This document shows, piece after piece, positions 28,889 through 37,982 of a DNA stretch of 64,000 bases. Location: the NCBI GenBank assembly GCA_030445745.1, contig JASUTE010000003.1, forward strand, positions 110,321-174,320. Reading direction: 5' to 3'. Both the position numbers and the translations under genes were made by a program. The notes under the pieces are model-generated. The model was given only the letters and a program-made list of their open reading frames with translations, was not told where the DNA came from and did not search any database. Source of the DNA: Candidatus Cloacimonadota bacterium (GTDB lineage Bacteria > Cloacimonadota > Cloacimonadia > Cloacimonadales > TCS61). The number at the start of each line of letters is the position of its first letter. The first letter of the stretch is position 1.

Positions 28889-30250
28889 GTGTGTGGAATT
28901 ATTGGAATATTTGGTAATGAAAACGCTGCTGAATTGGCTACATTAGGTTTATTTGCCGAACAACATCGTGGACAAGAAAGCTGTGGAATGGCTGTTCACG
29001 ACGGTCACAAATTTGTTTTGAGAAAAAAAATGGGATTGGTGAAAGAGGTATTTCGTCCCCAAAAAATAAAATTACTCCAAGGTAAAATAGCTATTGGTCA
29101 TGTGCGTTATCCAACTTGCGGTAGTTCTTCTGAATATAATTCACAACCGCATATCGTGGAAACACTCTCAGGACCCTCCTATGCCTTAGCCAGCAATGGT
29201 GATATTATTAATTACACTGAAATGCGCCAAAAACTGGAGAACAAGGGAATTTATTTTGCCAGTTACAACGATGGCGAACTATTATTGAAATATATTGTTT
29301 ATCAAGTGGAAAAAAATGGAAAAAGCATTGTGGATGCTATTAAATTGGCCATGCAGAACATCAAAGGCGCTTTTTCCACTGTTTTAGGCACCCGAGATGG
29401 ACTCTATGTTTTCCGCGATCCCTATGGTATAAGACCACTATCTTTGGGAAAACTTAAAGACGGTAGTATTGCGGTAGCTTCAGAATCTTGTGCGCTGGAT
29501 ATTTTGCATCCTGATAGCATTCGCGAGGTAGCGCCAGCAGAAATTGTGGAAATCACCAAACAAAAATTGCAATCACATCAGCTGCAAGCCAGCCACTACC
29601 GCACTTCCAAACACAATAAGCATTGCATTTTCGAACATGTTTATTTTGCGCGCCCCGATAGCTTTGAATTTAACGAGAATGTATATCAGGTGCGTATGAA
29701 TATTGGCTCTATTTTGGCTAAAAATGATGAGGCAGATTACGATATAGTGGTACCAGTACCAGACTCTGCCAACTTCATAGCTTTGGGCTTCGCTCGTCAA
29801 AAGAACATTCCATATGAGATGGGACTCATTAGGAACCATTACGTAGGAAGGACTTTTATTAAACCTGAACAAACTATTCGAGATGAAAGCGTAAATCAGA
29901 AATTCAATCCACTTCCTAATATTTTTAAAGGGAAAAATATAGCATTAGTAGATGATTCTATTGTACGAGGCACAACTTTACGACAAATAGTGAAAATGGT
30001 GAGAAAAGCGGGCGCTAACCAGATTCACTTGCGGATAGGCTCGCCTATGGTCAAGTTTTCCTGTTTTTATGGTATTGACACACCCAGCCAAGATGAATTA
30101 ATTGCTAATAATAAATCTTTGGAAGCAATTAGAGATTATCTGGGAGCCGATAGTGTGAAATATTTGCAAATTGAACAACTGCAACAAGCAGTAAAAAAAC
30201 CGCAGGATTATTGCTATGCCTGCTTTAATGGGAAATATCCGGTAAAATGA
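28889..30250 (+). CDS. purF: Amidophosphoribosyltransferase
   Basis: A 453-residue enzyme that makes 5-phosphoribosylamine from PRPP and glutamine, the first step of purine synthesis. Translation must begin at GTG (28889): the next codon is the catalytic Cys2 of the Ntn-hydrolase domain (CGIIGIFG), and AGGAG lies seven bases upstream. There is no propeptide, so methionine removal exposes the nucleophile. The PRPP-binding block is IALVDDSIVRGTT, and CYACF near the end fits the iron-sulfur-bearing type only in part. Its stop overlaps rfaE2 as ATGA. Confidence 0.94.
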   Translation: MCGIIGIFGNENAAELATLGLFAEQHRGQESCGMAVHDGHKFVLRKKMGLVKEVFRPQKIKLLQGKIAIGHVRYPTCGSSSEYNSQPHIVETLSGPSYALASNGDIINYTEMRQKLENKGIYFASYNDGELLLKYIVYQVEKNGKSIVDAIKLAMQNIKGAFSTVLGTRDGLYVFRDPYGIRPLSLGKLKDGSIAVASESCALDILHPDSIREVAPAEIVEITKQKLQSHQLQASHYRTSKHNKHCIFEHVYFARPDSFEFNENVYQVRMNIGSILAKNDEADYDIVVPVPDSANFIALGFARQKNIPYEMGLIRNHYVGRTFIKPEQTIRDESVNQKFNPLPNIFKGKNIALVDDSIVRGTTLRQIVKMVRKAGANQIHLRIGSPMVKFSCFYGIDTPSQDELIANNKSLEAIRDYLGADSVKYLQIEQLQQAVKKPQDYCYACFNGKYPVK

Positions 30251-30720
30251 TTGTAAAAAATTGGCAACATTTGGCTAACTTAGTAAAAAAAGCACAGCAG
30301 CAGAATAAGAAAGTTGTTTTCACCAATGGTTGTTTCGATATTTTGCATGCTGGTCATGTGCAATTTTTGCAGGAAGCGAAAAATTTAGGTGATCTTTTAC
30401 TGGTAGCAGTAAACTCCGATGCTTCTGTTAAACATTTAAAGGGAGATAAACGCCCTGTAGTTTCGGAAAACGAGCGCTGCCAGGTTTTGGATGCAATGAA
30501 AATGGTGGATTGGGTTACTGTATTTCAGCAAGATACTCCCTACCAATTGATAAAAACCATAAAACCAGATATTTTAGTAAAAGGTGGGGATTGGCAACCC
30601 AGCGAAATAGTAGGTGCCGATATTGTACAGCAAAATGGCGGCCAGGTAAAAAGCCTTAGCTTCAAGCAGGGAATTTCCACTTCTAAAATAATACAAAGGA
30701 TTTTAAAAGCTTATGAATGA
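30247..30720 (+). CDS. rfaE2: Heptose 1-phosphate adenylyltransferase domain protein
   Basis: A 157-residue nucleotidyltransferase of the RfaE domain II type, expected to make ADP-heptose for lipopolysaccharide core from D-glycero-beta-D-manno-heptose 1-phosphate. The motif FTNGCFDILHAGHV (about 25-38, with HAGH) and the later ISTSKIIQRI (the ISTTxI-type block) fit. The kinase domain (RfaE1) that is fused to it in E. coli HldE is absent here, so this is the stand-alone form. It overlaps purF by four bases and the RseC-like gene by eight. Similar enzymes use other phosphosugars or alcohols, hence some doubt over substrate. Confidence 0.85.
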   Translation: MIVKNWQHLANLVKKAQQQNKKVVFTNGCFDILHAGHVQFLQEAKNLGDLLLVAVNSDASVKHLKGDKRPVVSENERCQVLDAMKMVDWVTVFQQDTPYQLIKTIKPDILVKGGDWQPSEIVGADIVQQNGGQVKSLSFKQGISTSKIIQRILKAYE

Positions 30721-31129
30721 AGAAAATATAACTGATGTAGCAGTAGTTAAACAGGTAGATGGCGACAAAATAGTTCTGGAAATAGAGCAAACCGATTCCT
30801 GCAATTCTTGCGCTATGCACGGTATTTGCCAGGCTGGCGATAAAAGAATTGTTTATAAGATAAAAACCGACCTAAAGCTGCAAACTGGCGATAGAGTAAA
30901 AATATTTTTGGAACCGGGATTACGAGTTCTTTCCTCCTTCCTCATCTTCATCTTTCCTATATTAATAATGGTACTTTTTTACTTAGGTAGTAAACTTATT
31001 TTCTCAGCTTCCGAAAATATTGCTATTTTATTCTCAATCCTTAGTCTACTTTTTAGCGGTTTTGCAATTTACAAACTGGATAAAAAAATGGCGAATAGAT
31101 TAAAATTCAAGATAGTGGAGAAATTATGA
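30713..31129 (+). CDS. rseC: RseC/MucC-like membrane protein
   Basis: A 138-residue protein with a cysteine cluster DSCNSCAMHGICQ near residues 28-40 and two membrane spans (about 72-94 and 100-118). This is the RseC_MucC arrangement: a cytoplasmic cysteine-bearing domain then a hairpin of spans. Relatives act with sigma-E regulators, SoxR reduction or the Rnf complex. Nothing of those systems is near, so only the family is claimed. It overlaps the genes on both sides (8 and 4 bases). Confidence 0.78.
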   Translation: MNEENITDVAVVKQVDGDKIVLEIEQTDSCNSCAMHGICQAGDKRIVYKIKTDLKLQTGDRVKIFLEPGLRVLSSFLIFIFPILIMVLFYLGSKLIFSASENIAILFSILSLLFSGFAIYKLDKKMANRLKFKIVEKL

Positions 31130-31482
31130 AAATACATCTGCATGAAATGGTTTTCTATGGTTACCATGGGGTGCGCGACGAAGAACGCAAATTAGGCCAG
31201 CGTTTTATAGTAAATTTTTCTTTTGAAACAGATAGCAGCCACGATACAGAAATACAAAAATTGGAAGATACAGTAGATTACACAAAAGTTTATGCTATCA
31301 TAAAAAATATTTTGGAAAATAAGAAGTTTAAGCTACTAGAAAAGTGTGCGAATACAATTTTAGATCGCATAATGGCTGATTTTCCGGAATTGATTAAAGC
31401 AAATATAAGAATAAAAAAACCCTCGGTAGCGATAAATGGAAGTTTAAATTCTGTGGAAGTGGAGATGGAAAGAACTCGTTGA
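31126..31482 (+). CDS. folB: Dihydroneopterin aldolase
   Basis: A 118-residue FolB, which cleaves dihydroneopterin to 6-hydroxymethyl-dihydropterin for folate. The blocks YGYHGVRDEERKLGQ (with the catalytic Glu near 20) and INGSLNSVEVEMER are typical. It overlaps the preceding gene as ATGA and the folK start as TGATG, so three adjacent genes are likely translated together. folP and folE are not in the window. Confidence 0.92.
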   Translation: MKIHLHEMVFYGYHGVRDEERKLGQRFIVNFSFETDSSHDTEIQKLEDTVDYTKVYAIIKNILENKKFKLLEKCANTILDRIMADFPELIKANIRIKKPSVAINGSLNSVEVEMERTR

Positions 31483-31937
31483 TGCTGGTACTTTTAGGGT
31501 TGGGGTCAAATTTGGGAAACCGCAGAAGATACCTGCTTACTGCAATCGAAAAGCTGGCAAAACATGCAAAAATAAATGTTTTATCCACAAGCACAATAAG
31601 AGAAACTGCAGCTTATGGCAAAACCGATCAACCAGATTTCCTAAATGCCGCAATAAAGATTGAAACCGAATTATCGGCACTAGAACTTCTAGAGCTCACT
31701 CAGAAAATTGAAATTCAATTAGGAAGAAAACGCACAGAACATTGGGGACCCCGCACCATCGATATCGACATTCTTTTTTTCGGAAACAAGGTAGTAGCTC
31801 TACCTCAACTGCAAATTCCTCATCCGGAAATTCCTAAAAGAAAATTTGTGTTAGAACCACTTAACGAGATATGTCCCAACTTTATCGATCCTATTTCCCA
31901 AAAGAAAATTAAAGATTTATATAAGGAGATTTTATGA
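31482..31937 (+). CDS. folK: HPPK, 6-hydroxymethyl-7,8-dihydropterin pyrophosphokinase
   Basis: A 151-residue enzyme that pyrophosphorylates the FolB product. GLGSNLGN lies near the N-terminus and the signature WGPRTIDIDILFF near residues 87-99, including the two magnesium-binding aspartates. The ATG at 31482 shares its A with the folB stop; a TTG directly before it could be read but has no advantage. Its stop overlaps the next ATG by four bases. Confidence 0.93.
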   Translation: MLVLLGLGSNLGNRRRYLLTAIEKLAKHAKINVLSTSTIRETAAYGKTDQPDFLNAAIKIETELSALELLELTQKIEIQLGRKRTEHWGPRTIDIDILFFGNKVVALPQLQIPHPEIPKRKFVLEPLNEICPNFIDPISQKKIKDLYKEIL

Positions 31938-32674
31938 GAAAATTAGCAACTATCGTTTTAGCAGCTGGTAAGGGCACACGCATGAAATCAGATAAACCGA
32001 AAGTAATTTTTGAACTAGCAGGAAAACCTATGATAAACAGAGTTGTAGAAACCGCTCAGCAATTAAAAAGCGACATTATTACAATAGTTGTGGGTTATAA
32101 AAAAGAACAAGTAATTCAAACAGTGCCTATAGCAAAAAATATTGAATTTGTAGAACAAAAAGAGCAAACCGGCACTGGACACGCTGTGTTGGTCACTCAA
32201 AACACTTTTAAAGATTTTCAAGGTGATGTATTCATCTTATGTGGAGATGTTCCGTTGCTGCGGTTGAAAACTTTGCAAAAGATGTTGGAAAAACATCGCC
32301 AAAATAAAGCCGCTTGTACCGTTTTAACAGCAAAAATGACAGATCCAAAGCAATATGGCAGAATTGTAAGAAACCAGGGCGGCAATGTGCAAAAAATTGT
32401 TGAATTCAAAGATGCCAGCCCAGCAGAAAAGCAAATAAACGAGATCAACACTGGTATCTACTGTTTCGATGCCACAAATTTGTTCGCAGCTTTAGATGAA
32501 ATTGGTAATAACAACAAACAAAATGAATATTACCTTACCGATACTCTGGAAATTCTGAACAAAAAAGGCAAAAAAGTTATCTCGTGCATTTTGGAAGATG
32601 TGGTTGAAGCATCTGGAGTGAATTCCAAAGAGCAATTAGCTGATTTAGAAAAAAGTTTCTACGAAAGGAGATAA
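31934..32674 (+). CDS. Stand-alone GlmU-type uridyltransferase domain
   Basis: A 246-residue nucleotidyltransferase that looks like only the N-terminal half of GlmU: VLAAGKGTRMKSDKPKV at 8-24, GDVPLL near 100, and NEYYLTDTLEI near 196. It would make UDP-GlcNAc from GlcNAc-1-phosphate and UTP. The left-handed beta-helix acetyltransferase half, about 200 residues, is absent; the stop is followed one base later by the next gene with no remnant. Glucosamine-1-phosphate acetylation would need another protein. It may instead use another sugar-1-phosphate, so no symbol is given. Confidence 0.78.
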   Translation: MRKLATIVLAAGKGTRMKSDKPKVIFELAGKPMINRVVETAQQLKSDIITIVVGYKKEQVIQTVPIAKNIEFVEQKEQTGTGHAVLVTQNTFKDFQGDVFILCGDVPLLRLKTLQKMLEKHRQNKAACTVLTAKMTDPKQYGRIVRNQGGNVQKIVEFKDASPAEKQINEINTGIYCFDATNLFAALDEIGNNNKQNEYYLTDTLEILNKKGKKVISCILEDVVEASGVNSKEQLADLEKSFYERR

Positions 32675-32675
32675 G

Positions 32676-33176
32676 ATGAATAACAAAGTTCTGCATTCAC
32701 CTTGGCGATTGGATTACATACTTTCCAACAAAGATAAAAAATGTATATTTTGCATTCGCCCTTCCAGCGAAAACGATCGTAAACATCTTATTGTTCACCG
32801 TAGCGCTTACTGCTATGTTATTATGAATATGTATCCATATAACAATGGCCACATAATGGCTATCCCCTATCGGCATGTTAACAGCTTGCAACAATTAGAT
32901 ACCCAGGAATTAAATGACCTTTTCCAGACAGTTCAGCTTTGTGAAAAAGTACTGAAAGATGTGTACAGTCCAGATGGCATCAATATCGGCCTTAATTTAG
33001 GAAAAGCCGCTGGTGCTTGTATCGACGATCATTTGCACGTACATATTGTACCTCGCTGGACTGGTGATGTTAATTTTATGAATTCAATTGGTGGTGTTAG
33101 GGTGGTTCCTGAGAGTTTCGAAAGTGTGTATAACAAGCTTAAAGAACAATTTGACAATGAAGAGAGCGAAAAATAA
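32676..33176 (+). CDS. HIT-family nucleotide hydrolase/phosphorylase
   Basis: A 166-residue histidine-triad protein. The triad HLHVHIVPRW lies near residues 114-123 and CIFCIRP near the N-terminus resembles the zinc-binding cysteines of the Ap4A-phosphorylase-like HIT branch; MNMYPYNNGHIMAIPYRHV is the family's substrate block. It should cleave dinucleoside polyphosphates or nucleotide-phosphoramidates in the cytoplasm. The gene starts one base after the GlmU-like stop and its end is overlapped by the next gene. Confidence 0.9.
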   Translation: MNNKVLHSPWRLDYILSNKDKKCIFCIRPSSENDRKHLIVHRSAYCYVIMNMYPYNNGHIMAIPYRHVNSLQQLDTQELNDLFQTVQLCEKVLKDVYSPDGINIGLNLGKAAGACIDDHLHVHIVPRWTGDVNFMNSIGGVRVVPESFESVYNKLKEQFDNEESEK

Positions 33177-33603
33177 TTTGTCTCAACGTAAAAGAGCAGT
33201 CATAGTGCCTTATTTACTTATTTTGTTGGCTTTAGCTGCGTTTTATGTTTACCTTGTAAAAAAACCGATGCCGCAACGAAATGAGCAGAAAATTGAGTTC
33301 AAAGGTCGGGTGAAAGTAGCTCTTCTGAATGGCTGCGGCTATCCTGGTATTGCTGCACAGGTAAAAGATTATTTAATAGATAATTATAGTGTTAATATCG
33401 ATGTGTTGGATTGGCGCAATGTAGATCGAAATATGTTTATTTACGAAAAATCGATATTGGTGGTAAAAAAAGATAATAAGGAAAAGCTGCAATTTTTGCA
33501 GCAGCTTACAGGAATAAAGAGATATATTTATGCCTTAAATTCCGATGTAAATGAGGAATTTCAAATTATTCTGGGAAAAGATTTTCATAAATATTTTAGG
33601 TAA
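33157..33603 (+). CDS. Membrane-anchored LytR_C domain protein
   Basis: With the ATG at 33157 this is a 148-residue protein: a basic N-terminus, one membrane span (about 17-36), then a periplasmic LytR_C domain (VKVALLNGCGYPGIAAQVKDYL near 50-71). The domain follows LytR-CpsA-Psr proteins in Gram-positives, where it is thought to lie at the cell wall; stand-alone forms occur in Bacteroidetes-Chlorobi types. A longer frame begins at 33088, but it would overlap the HIT gene by 89 bases and put a soluble stretch ahead of the span. No strong ribosome binding site, consistent with coupling to the HIT gene. Confidence 0.75.
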   Translation: MKRAKNNLSQRKRAVIVPYLLILLALAAFYVYLVKKPMPQRNEQKIEFKGRVKVALLNGCGYPGIAAQVKDYLIDNYSVNIDVLDWRNVDRNMFIYEKSILVVKKDNKEKLQFLQQLTGIKRYIYALNSDVNEEFQIILGKDFHKYFR

Positions 33604-33611
33604 GGGGTTTT

Positions 33612-33968
33612 ATGGAACATAACGTTTTAGTTAAAAAAATAATAGGTTGGATGGAAGACAAAAAAGCTGAAGAGGTTATTCATATCGATGTAGCCGACAA
33701 GTCAGATTATACAGATTCACTGGTAATTTGCAGTGGTATGGGGAGCTTACATCTGAAAGCTATAGCCGAACATGTGATAACCAAATCTCGCGAAAATGGT
33801 GTGCAAACCATCTCCAAGGAAGGGCTAAATTCTCCTAAATGGGTTTTGCTGGATCTTGGTGACATAGTTATTCATATTTTCGATCGCGAAACCCGTGATT
33901 ATTATAAAATTGAAGAATTGTGGAATGTGAAAAGAAAAACACAGATGGTAAATAAAAATGAAGAATAA
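33612..33968 (+). CDS. rsfS: Ribosome silencing factor RsfS
   Basis: A 118-residue RsfS/Iojap protein that binds L14 on the 50S subunit and blocks subunit joining in starvation. SDYTDSLVICSG (about 29-40) and the block DLGDIVIHIFDRETRDYYKIEELW are clear hallmarks. AAGGGG precedes the ATG. It sits between the LytR_C protein and argS, overlapping argS by 11 bases; LytR_C-rsfS adjacency is a recurring arrangement. Confidence 0.93.
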   Translation: MEHNVLVKKIIGWMEDKKAEEVIHIDVADKSDYTDSLVICSGMGSLHLKAIAEHVITKSRENGVQTISKEGLNSPKWVLLDLGDIVIHIFDRETRDYYKIEELWNVKRKTQMVNKNEE

Positions 33969-35607
33969 AATAAGCAAAGATATTACAAATAGTTTGAAAA
34001 AACTTAAACTTAAATATAATGATAATTTCAAGGTGGAAATTCCCAACGATCCTGAACACGGTGATTTTTCTAGCAATGCCGCCTTGATAAATGCTAAACT
34101 TAATAAGATGAATCCACGCGAGATGGCGCAAAAAATGGCTGAAGCCCTCCAAAAGAAACGTGATTACAAAAAGGTAGAAGTAGCTGGTCCTGGCTTTCTC
34201 AATTTCACCATGTCTAACAGTTTCTATCATAAGTTTTTAATAAAAATCCACAATGCTAAAGAGGAATGGGGCAGTTCCAATTATGGGCAAAAGAAAAAAA
34301 TACTTATTGAATTCGTTAGTGCAAACCCTACCGGCCCTTTGAATGTAGTTAGCGCTCGTGCCGCTGCCTATGGCGATACTATGTACCGAATTATGAATTT
34401 TCTGGGTTACGAACCTTTCCGTGAATTTTATGTTAATGATGCAGGAAATCAGGTAGATATTTTAGCAGAATCGGTGGAATTACGATACCGAGAATTGCAT
34501 GGCGATAAGATTGATGAGTTTCCCTCGGAAGCATATCATGGTGAATATGTAAAAGATCTTGCTGCCAAGTTAAACGCTGCTGAAGGTTCTAAACTGCTGC
34601 ATTATTCCGAAAAAGATAGATTGGAAAAGATGAAAAACTTCGCACTGGAAGAACTGCACAAAATGCAGTTGGAAAGCTTGCAAAAATTTGGAGTGGATTT
34701 TGAAAATTGGATGAGTGAAAAAAAACTGCGCCAAGAAGGAATATTAGAAGAAGCTCTAAGTTATTTGGCAGAAGCTAAATGTACATACGAAAATGATGAT
34801 GCGGTGTGGTTTTGCTCGAGTAAATTTGGTGATGAAAAAGACAGAGTACTTATAAAATCTGATGGTAATCCCACCTATTTTGTACCCGATATCGCCTATC
34901 ATCTTACTAAATATCAGCGTGGATTCGATACTATGATCGATGTGCTAGGGCCAGACCACCACGGTTATGTCCCCCGCCTGAAAGCAGCTATTCAAGCACT
35001 GGGATTAGATGTGAATAAATTGGAAGTGGTCTACCTGCAACATGTTAACTTATTTAGTGGTGGTAAACAGGTAAAAATGTCTAAAAGAGCAGGGAAAATT
35101 GTTACTATGGATGAAGTAATAGACGAAGTAGGAAAAGATGCAGCCCGTTATTTCTTCATAGATCGTCGTCCTAGTTCCCATCTAAACTTTGATTTAGAGC
35201 TTGCTAAAAGCGCTTCTAACGAAAATCCAGTTTACTACATTCAATATGCCCATGCCCGCATTAGCAGTATTCGTAAAAAAGCTAAAAAGGCTAAGATAAA
35301 CCTGAAAAATTTTGATACTAAATTATTAAGAAAATTAACCCTAAATGAAGAAACCGAGCTAATAAAGAAGATGATAGAGTTTCCCAATATCTTGCAAGGT
35401 ATAGCTAATGCTCGTGAACCACATCGCTTAGCAACCTATACCCACGAGCTGGCCGGAATGTTTCATAAATATTACTCTAAGTATCCTATTATTAACGAAA
35501 AAAACCCGGAGCTTAGCAAAGCTCGCTTGTATCTTATCCTTACTCTGCAAACCGTTATTAGAATAGCTTTAAAATTAATGGGAATAAGTGCTCCAGATAA
35601 AATGTAA
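33958..35607 (+). CDS. argS: Arginyl-tRNA synthetase with degenerate HIGH motif
   Basis: A 549-residue class I synthetase. The N-terminal Add1 domain covers about 1-105; the catalytic domain follows; the anticodon-binding DALR helices end the protein. KMSKR is intact (QVKMSKRAGKIV). At residues 129-132, where most ArgRS have HVGH after the conserved ANPTGPL, this one reads NVVS (bases 34342-34353), followed by the normal ARAAAYGD. Since length, order and all other blocks are regular, it is probably active, but the missing catalytic histidines deserve note. No second argS is in the window. Confidence 0.92.
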   Translation: MKNKISKDITNSLKKLKLKYNDNFKVEIPNDPEHGDFSSNAALINAKLNKMNPREMAQKMAEALQKKRDYKKVEVAGPGFLNFTMSNSFYHKFLIKIHNAKEEWGSSNYGQKKKILIEFVSANPTGPLNVVSARAAAYGDTMYRIMNFLGYEPFREFYVNDAGNQVDILAESVELRYRELHGDKIDEFPSEAYHGEYVKDLAAKLNAAEGSKLLHYSEKDRLEKMKNFALEELHKMQLESLQKFGVDFENWMSEKKLRQEGILEEALSYLAEAKCTYENDDAVWFCSSKFGDEKDRVLIKSDGNPTYFVPDIAYHLTKYQRGFDTMIDVLGPDHHGYVPRLKAAIQALGLDVNKLEVVYLQHVNLFSGGKQVKMSKRAGKIVTMDEVIDEVGKDAARYFFIDRRPSSHLNFDLELAKSASNENPVYYIQYAHARISSIRKKAKKAKINLKNFDTKLLRKLTLNEETELIKKMIEFPNILQGIANAREPHRLATYTHELAGMFHKYYSKYPIINEKNPELSKARLYLILTLQTVIRIALKLMGISAPDKM

Positions 35608-35609
35608 TT

Positions 35610-36107
35610 ATGTTAGCCAGAATTATCGTTTTATCGGATACACATAAAAACCAAAAATTACTAAGAAAAGCCATCACCAATGAAACTGAAATCACCCATA
35701 TCTTTCATTTGGGTGACAACTACGAAGACCTCGATGAAAACTATGACCTCACTGATAATAAAATAATAACTAAAGTTCCAGGGATATTTCATCCCGGATA
35801 TATCAGTAAAGAGTTACCTACCGTGGTGCTAACTAAAATTGGAAGTTGGGAATTTGTACTATTGCATAATTTAGAAGATTTGAATATTAAATCTTCAGAC
35901 CTGGTTTTATTTGGTCATACTCATAAACAGATTTTTTTTCGTGAAGGTAATGTTTACTTCCTCAATCCGGGCCATCTAAAAAATAGTTCCAGCAGTAATC
36001 AATCGCCTGGTTATGCTGTAATAGAAGTTTTCAGGAATAAATTGAATATAAAGTTAAAAAATATTGAAGGAACAACTGTGCAAAATTATCAAATAGAGCG
36101 GAGGTAG
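35610..36107 (+). CDS. YfcE/MJ0936-type metallophosphoesterase
   Basis: A 165-residue calcineurin-like phosphoesterase. Metal-binding blocks are visible in order: LSDTHKN (about 7-13), HLGDNYEDL (36-44), LLHN and FGHTHKQ (about 103-109), followed by LNPGHLKNSSS. Members hydrolyse phosphodiesters such as cyclic nucleotides in vitro; physiological substrate unknown. It starts two bases after argS and stops one base before moxR. Confidence 0.88.
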   Translation: MLARIIVLSDTHKNQKLLRKAITNETEITHIFHLGDNYEDLDENYDLTDNKIITKVPGIFHPGYISKELPTVVLTKIGSWEFVLLHNLEDLNIKSSDLVLFGHTHKQIFFREGNVYFLNPGHLKNSSSSNQSPGYAVIEVFRNKLNIKLKNIEGTTVQNYQIERR

Positions 36108-36108
36108 G

Positions 36109-37095
36109 ATGAATATTGAAGAAATAAACCGTAGAGTTATGGAAAAAAGTGAGATGGTCGATAAGATAATTTCAGAAGTTAGTAAAGTAGTTGTGGGACA
36201 GGAATACATGATAAGACGTCTTTTAGTAGGATTGTTAGCAGACGGTCACATCTTGCTGGAAGGTGTACCAGGTTTGGCAAAAACCCTGGCAGTAAATACA
36301 GTTTCTCAAACTGTTAAAGCCACCTTCAAACGAATCCAATTCACACCAGATTTGCTACCAGCCGATCTCATTGGAACACTTATCTACAATCAGAAAACAG
36401 CAGAATTCACTCCCAAAAAAGGACCAATTTTTGCCAATTTTATTTTAGCAGACGAGATAAACCGCGCCCCGGCAAAGGTGCAATCGGCACTGCTGGAATC
36501 GATGCAGGAAAGACAGGTAACTATTAGCGATACTACTTACAGTTTGCCGAAACCATTTTTAGTGATGGCTACCCAAAATCCACTGGAGCAGGAGGGAACT
36601 TATCCCCTACCAGAAGCACAAGTCGATCGTTTTATGCTAAAATTGCTCATCGATTATCCTTCCAAGGATGAAGAAAGATTGATCTTGGAAAGAATGGTGA
36701 AAGCAGAGGAAATTCCGGTAGAACCAGTGCTAACACCTGCCGATATTCTCTCGCTGCGCGAGCTAGTAAAAGAAATCCACATGGAGGAAAAAATTAAAGA
36801 ATACATTTTGGATTTAGTTTTCGCTACCCGCCAGCCGGAAAATTACAAGAATCTCCACGAACTGAAGAATTTAATAGACTACGGAGCTTCTCCACGTGCT
36901 ACTATCTATCTAGCCCAAGCTGCTAAAGCTAATGCCTTCCTGGAACACCGCGGTTATGTTATTCCAGATGATATAAAATCCATTGGTAAAGATATTCTAC
37001 GGCATCGCATTATTCTTACCTATGAAGCAGAAGCTGAACAAATTTCGCAGGAAGATATCGTCAATCGCCTTTTCGATGAAATCGAGGTTCCCTAA
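36109..37095 (+). CDS. moxR: MoxR-family AAA+ ATPase
   Basis: A 328-residue MoxR ATPase. Walker A is GVPGLAKT (about 57-64), Walker B ILADEINRAP, sensor block ATQNPLEQEGTYPLPEAQVDRF. MoxR proteins work as chaperones with von Willebrand A proteins, here represented by three genes downstream. Cytoplasmic. The next start follows its stop directly, so it is the first gene of the moxR-bat block. Confidence 0.94.
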   Translation: MNIEEINRRVMEKSEMVDKIISEVSKVVVGQEYMIRRLLVGLLADGHILLEGVPGLAKTLAVNTVSQTVKATFKRIQFTPDLLPADLIGTLIYNQKTAEFTPKKGPIFANFILADEINRAPAKVQSALLESMQERQVTISDTTYSLPKPFLVMATQNPLEQEGTYPLPEAQVDRFMLKLLIDYPSKDEERLILERMVKAEEIPVEPVLTPADILSLRELVKEIHMEEKIKEYILDLVFATRQPENYKNLHELKNLIDYGASPRATIYLAQAAKANAFLEHRGYVIPDDIKSIGKDILRHRIILTYEAEAEQISQEDIVNRLFDEIEVP

Positions 37096-37980
37096 ATGCA
37101 AACAGCGGATATTCTGAAGAAGATTCGAAAAATCGAGATCACCACGCGTGATTTGGTGAGCGAACTGTTCTCTGGCGAATATCATAGCCTTTTCAAAGGG
37201 CAAGGTTTGGAATTTTCGGAAGTGCGAGCTTACCAAGATGGTGATAGCTTTCGGCAAATAGATTGGAATGTTTCGGCTCGTATGGGACATCCTTATATAA
37301 AAAAATTCGAAGAAACAAGAGAGCTAAACGTGATTTTGCTGATAGATGCCAGCGCCTCCACTCTATTCGGTACCCAAGATTATTTGAAATCGGAATACAT
37401 AACCGAACTGGCTGCAGTACTCTCGTTTTCCGCTCTTTCCAACAACGATAAAGTTGGTTTGCTGCTGTTTAGCGATGAAATAGAAAAATACATTCCACCC
37501 CGCAAAGGTAAAAAATCGGCACTAAGAATACTGCGCGATATTTTATATTTCCAACCCCAAAGCAAGAAAACCGACATCAGCCAAGCAGTTGAATACATCT
37601 ATCGTTTGCAAAAAAAAGGTAGCATCATCTTCGTGATCTCCGATTTTTTAGATAAAGAGTTCTCACATAGTCTGCAACTGCTAAGTAAAAAACACGACGT
37701 AGTTGCTTTGCAAGTTTTAGACAAAAACGAGCTACAACTTCCCCCAAGCGGGGTATTACATTTAGAAGATCCCGAAACTGGTGAAAAATTTACTGTGAAT
37801 AGCCAAAATAGCAAGATAAGAGAAAAATACAGTCAGTTAGTACAAGCTCAGCAACAACAATTAGCTACCGATTTTAAAAAAATGAAGATCGACTTGGTAA
37901 AATTGCGCACAGATCTGCCCTATGCACCAGAATTGATGAAATTCTTTAAATTCAGACTAAGAAGAAAAAACCAAGGGTGA
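37096..37980 (+). CDS. DUF58 protein
   Basis: A 294-residue soluble protein. The DUF58 hallmark YHSLFKGQGLEFSEVRAYQ with GDSFRQIDWNVSARMG is at about 29-63, and a VWA-like fold follows with DASAST near residue 82 in the MIDAS position. It regularly accompanies moxR and bat genes; a role as the cytosolic VWA partner of MoxR is the common proposal. The stop overlaps the next start region. Confidence 0.92.
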   Translation: MQTADILKKIRKIEITTRDLVSELFSGEYHSLFKGQGLEFSEVRAYQDGDSFRQIDWNVSARMGHPYIKKFEETRELNVILLIDASASTLFGTQDYLKSEYITELAAVLSFSALSNNDKVGLLLFSDEIEKYIPPRKGKKSALRILRDILYFQPQSKKTDISQAVEYIYRLQKKGSIIFVISDFLDKEFSHSLQLLSKKHDVVALQVLDKNELQLPPSGVLHLEDPETGEKFTVNSQNSKIREKYSQLVQAQQQQLATDFKKMKIDLVKLRTDLPYAPELMKFFKFRLRRKNQG

Positions 37981-37982
37981 TG

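Noticed and set aside
33088..33156. Upstream start for the LytR_C protein
   Set aside because: It would overlap the HIT gene by 89 bases and add a stretch unlike the family before the membrane span.
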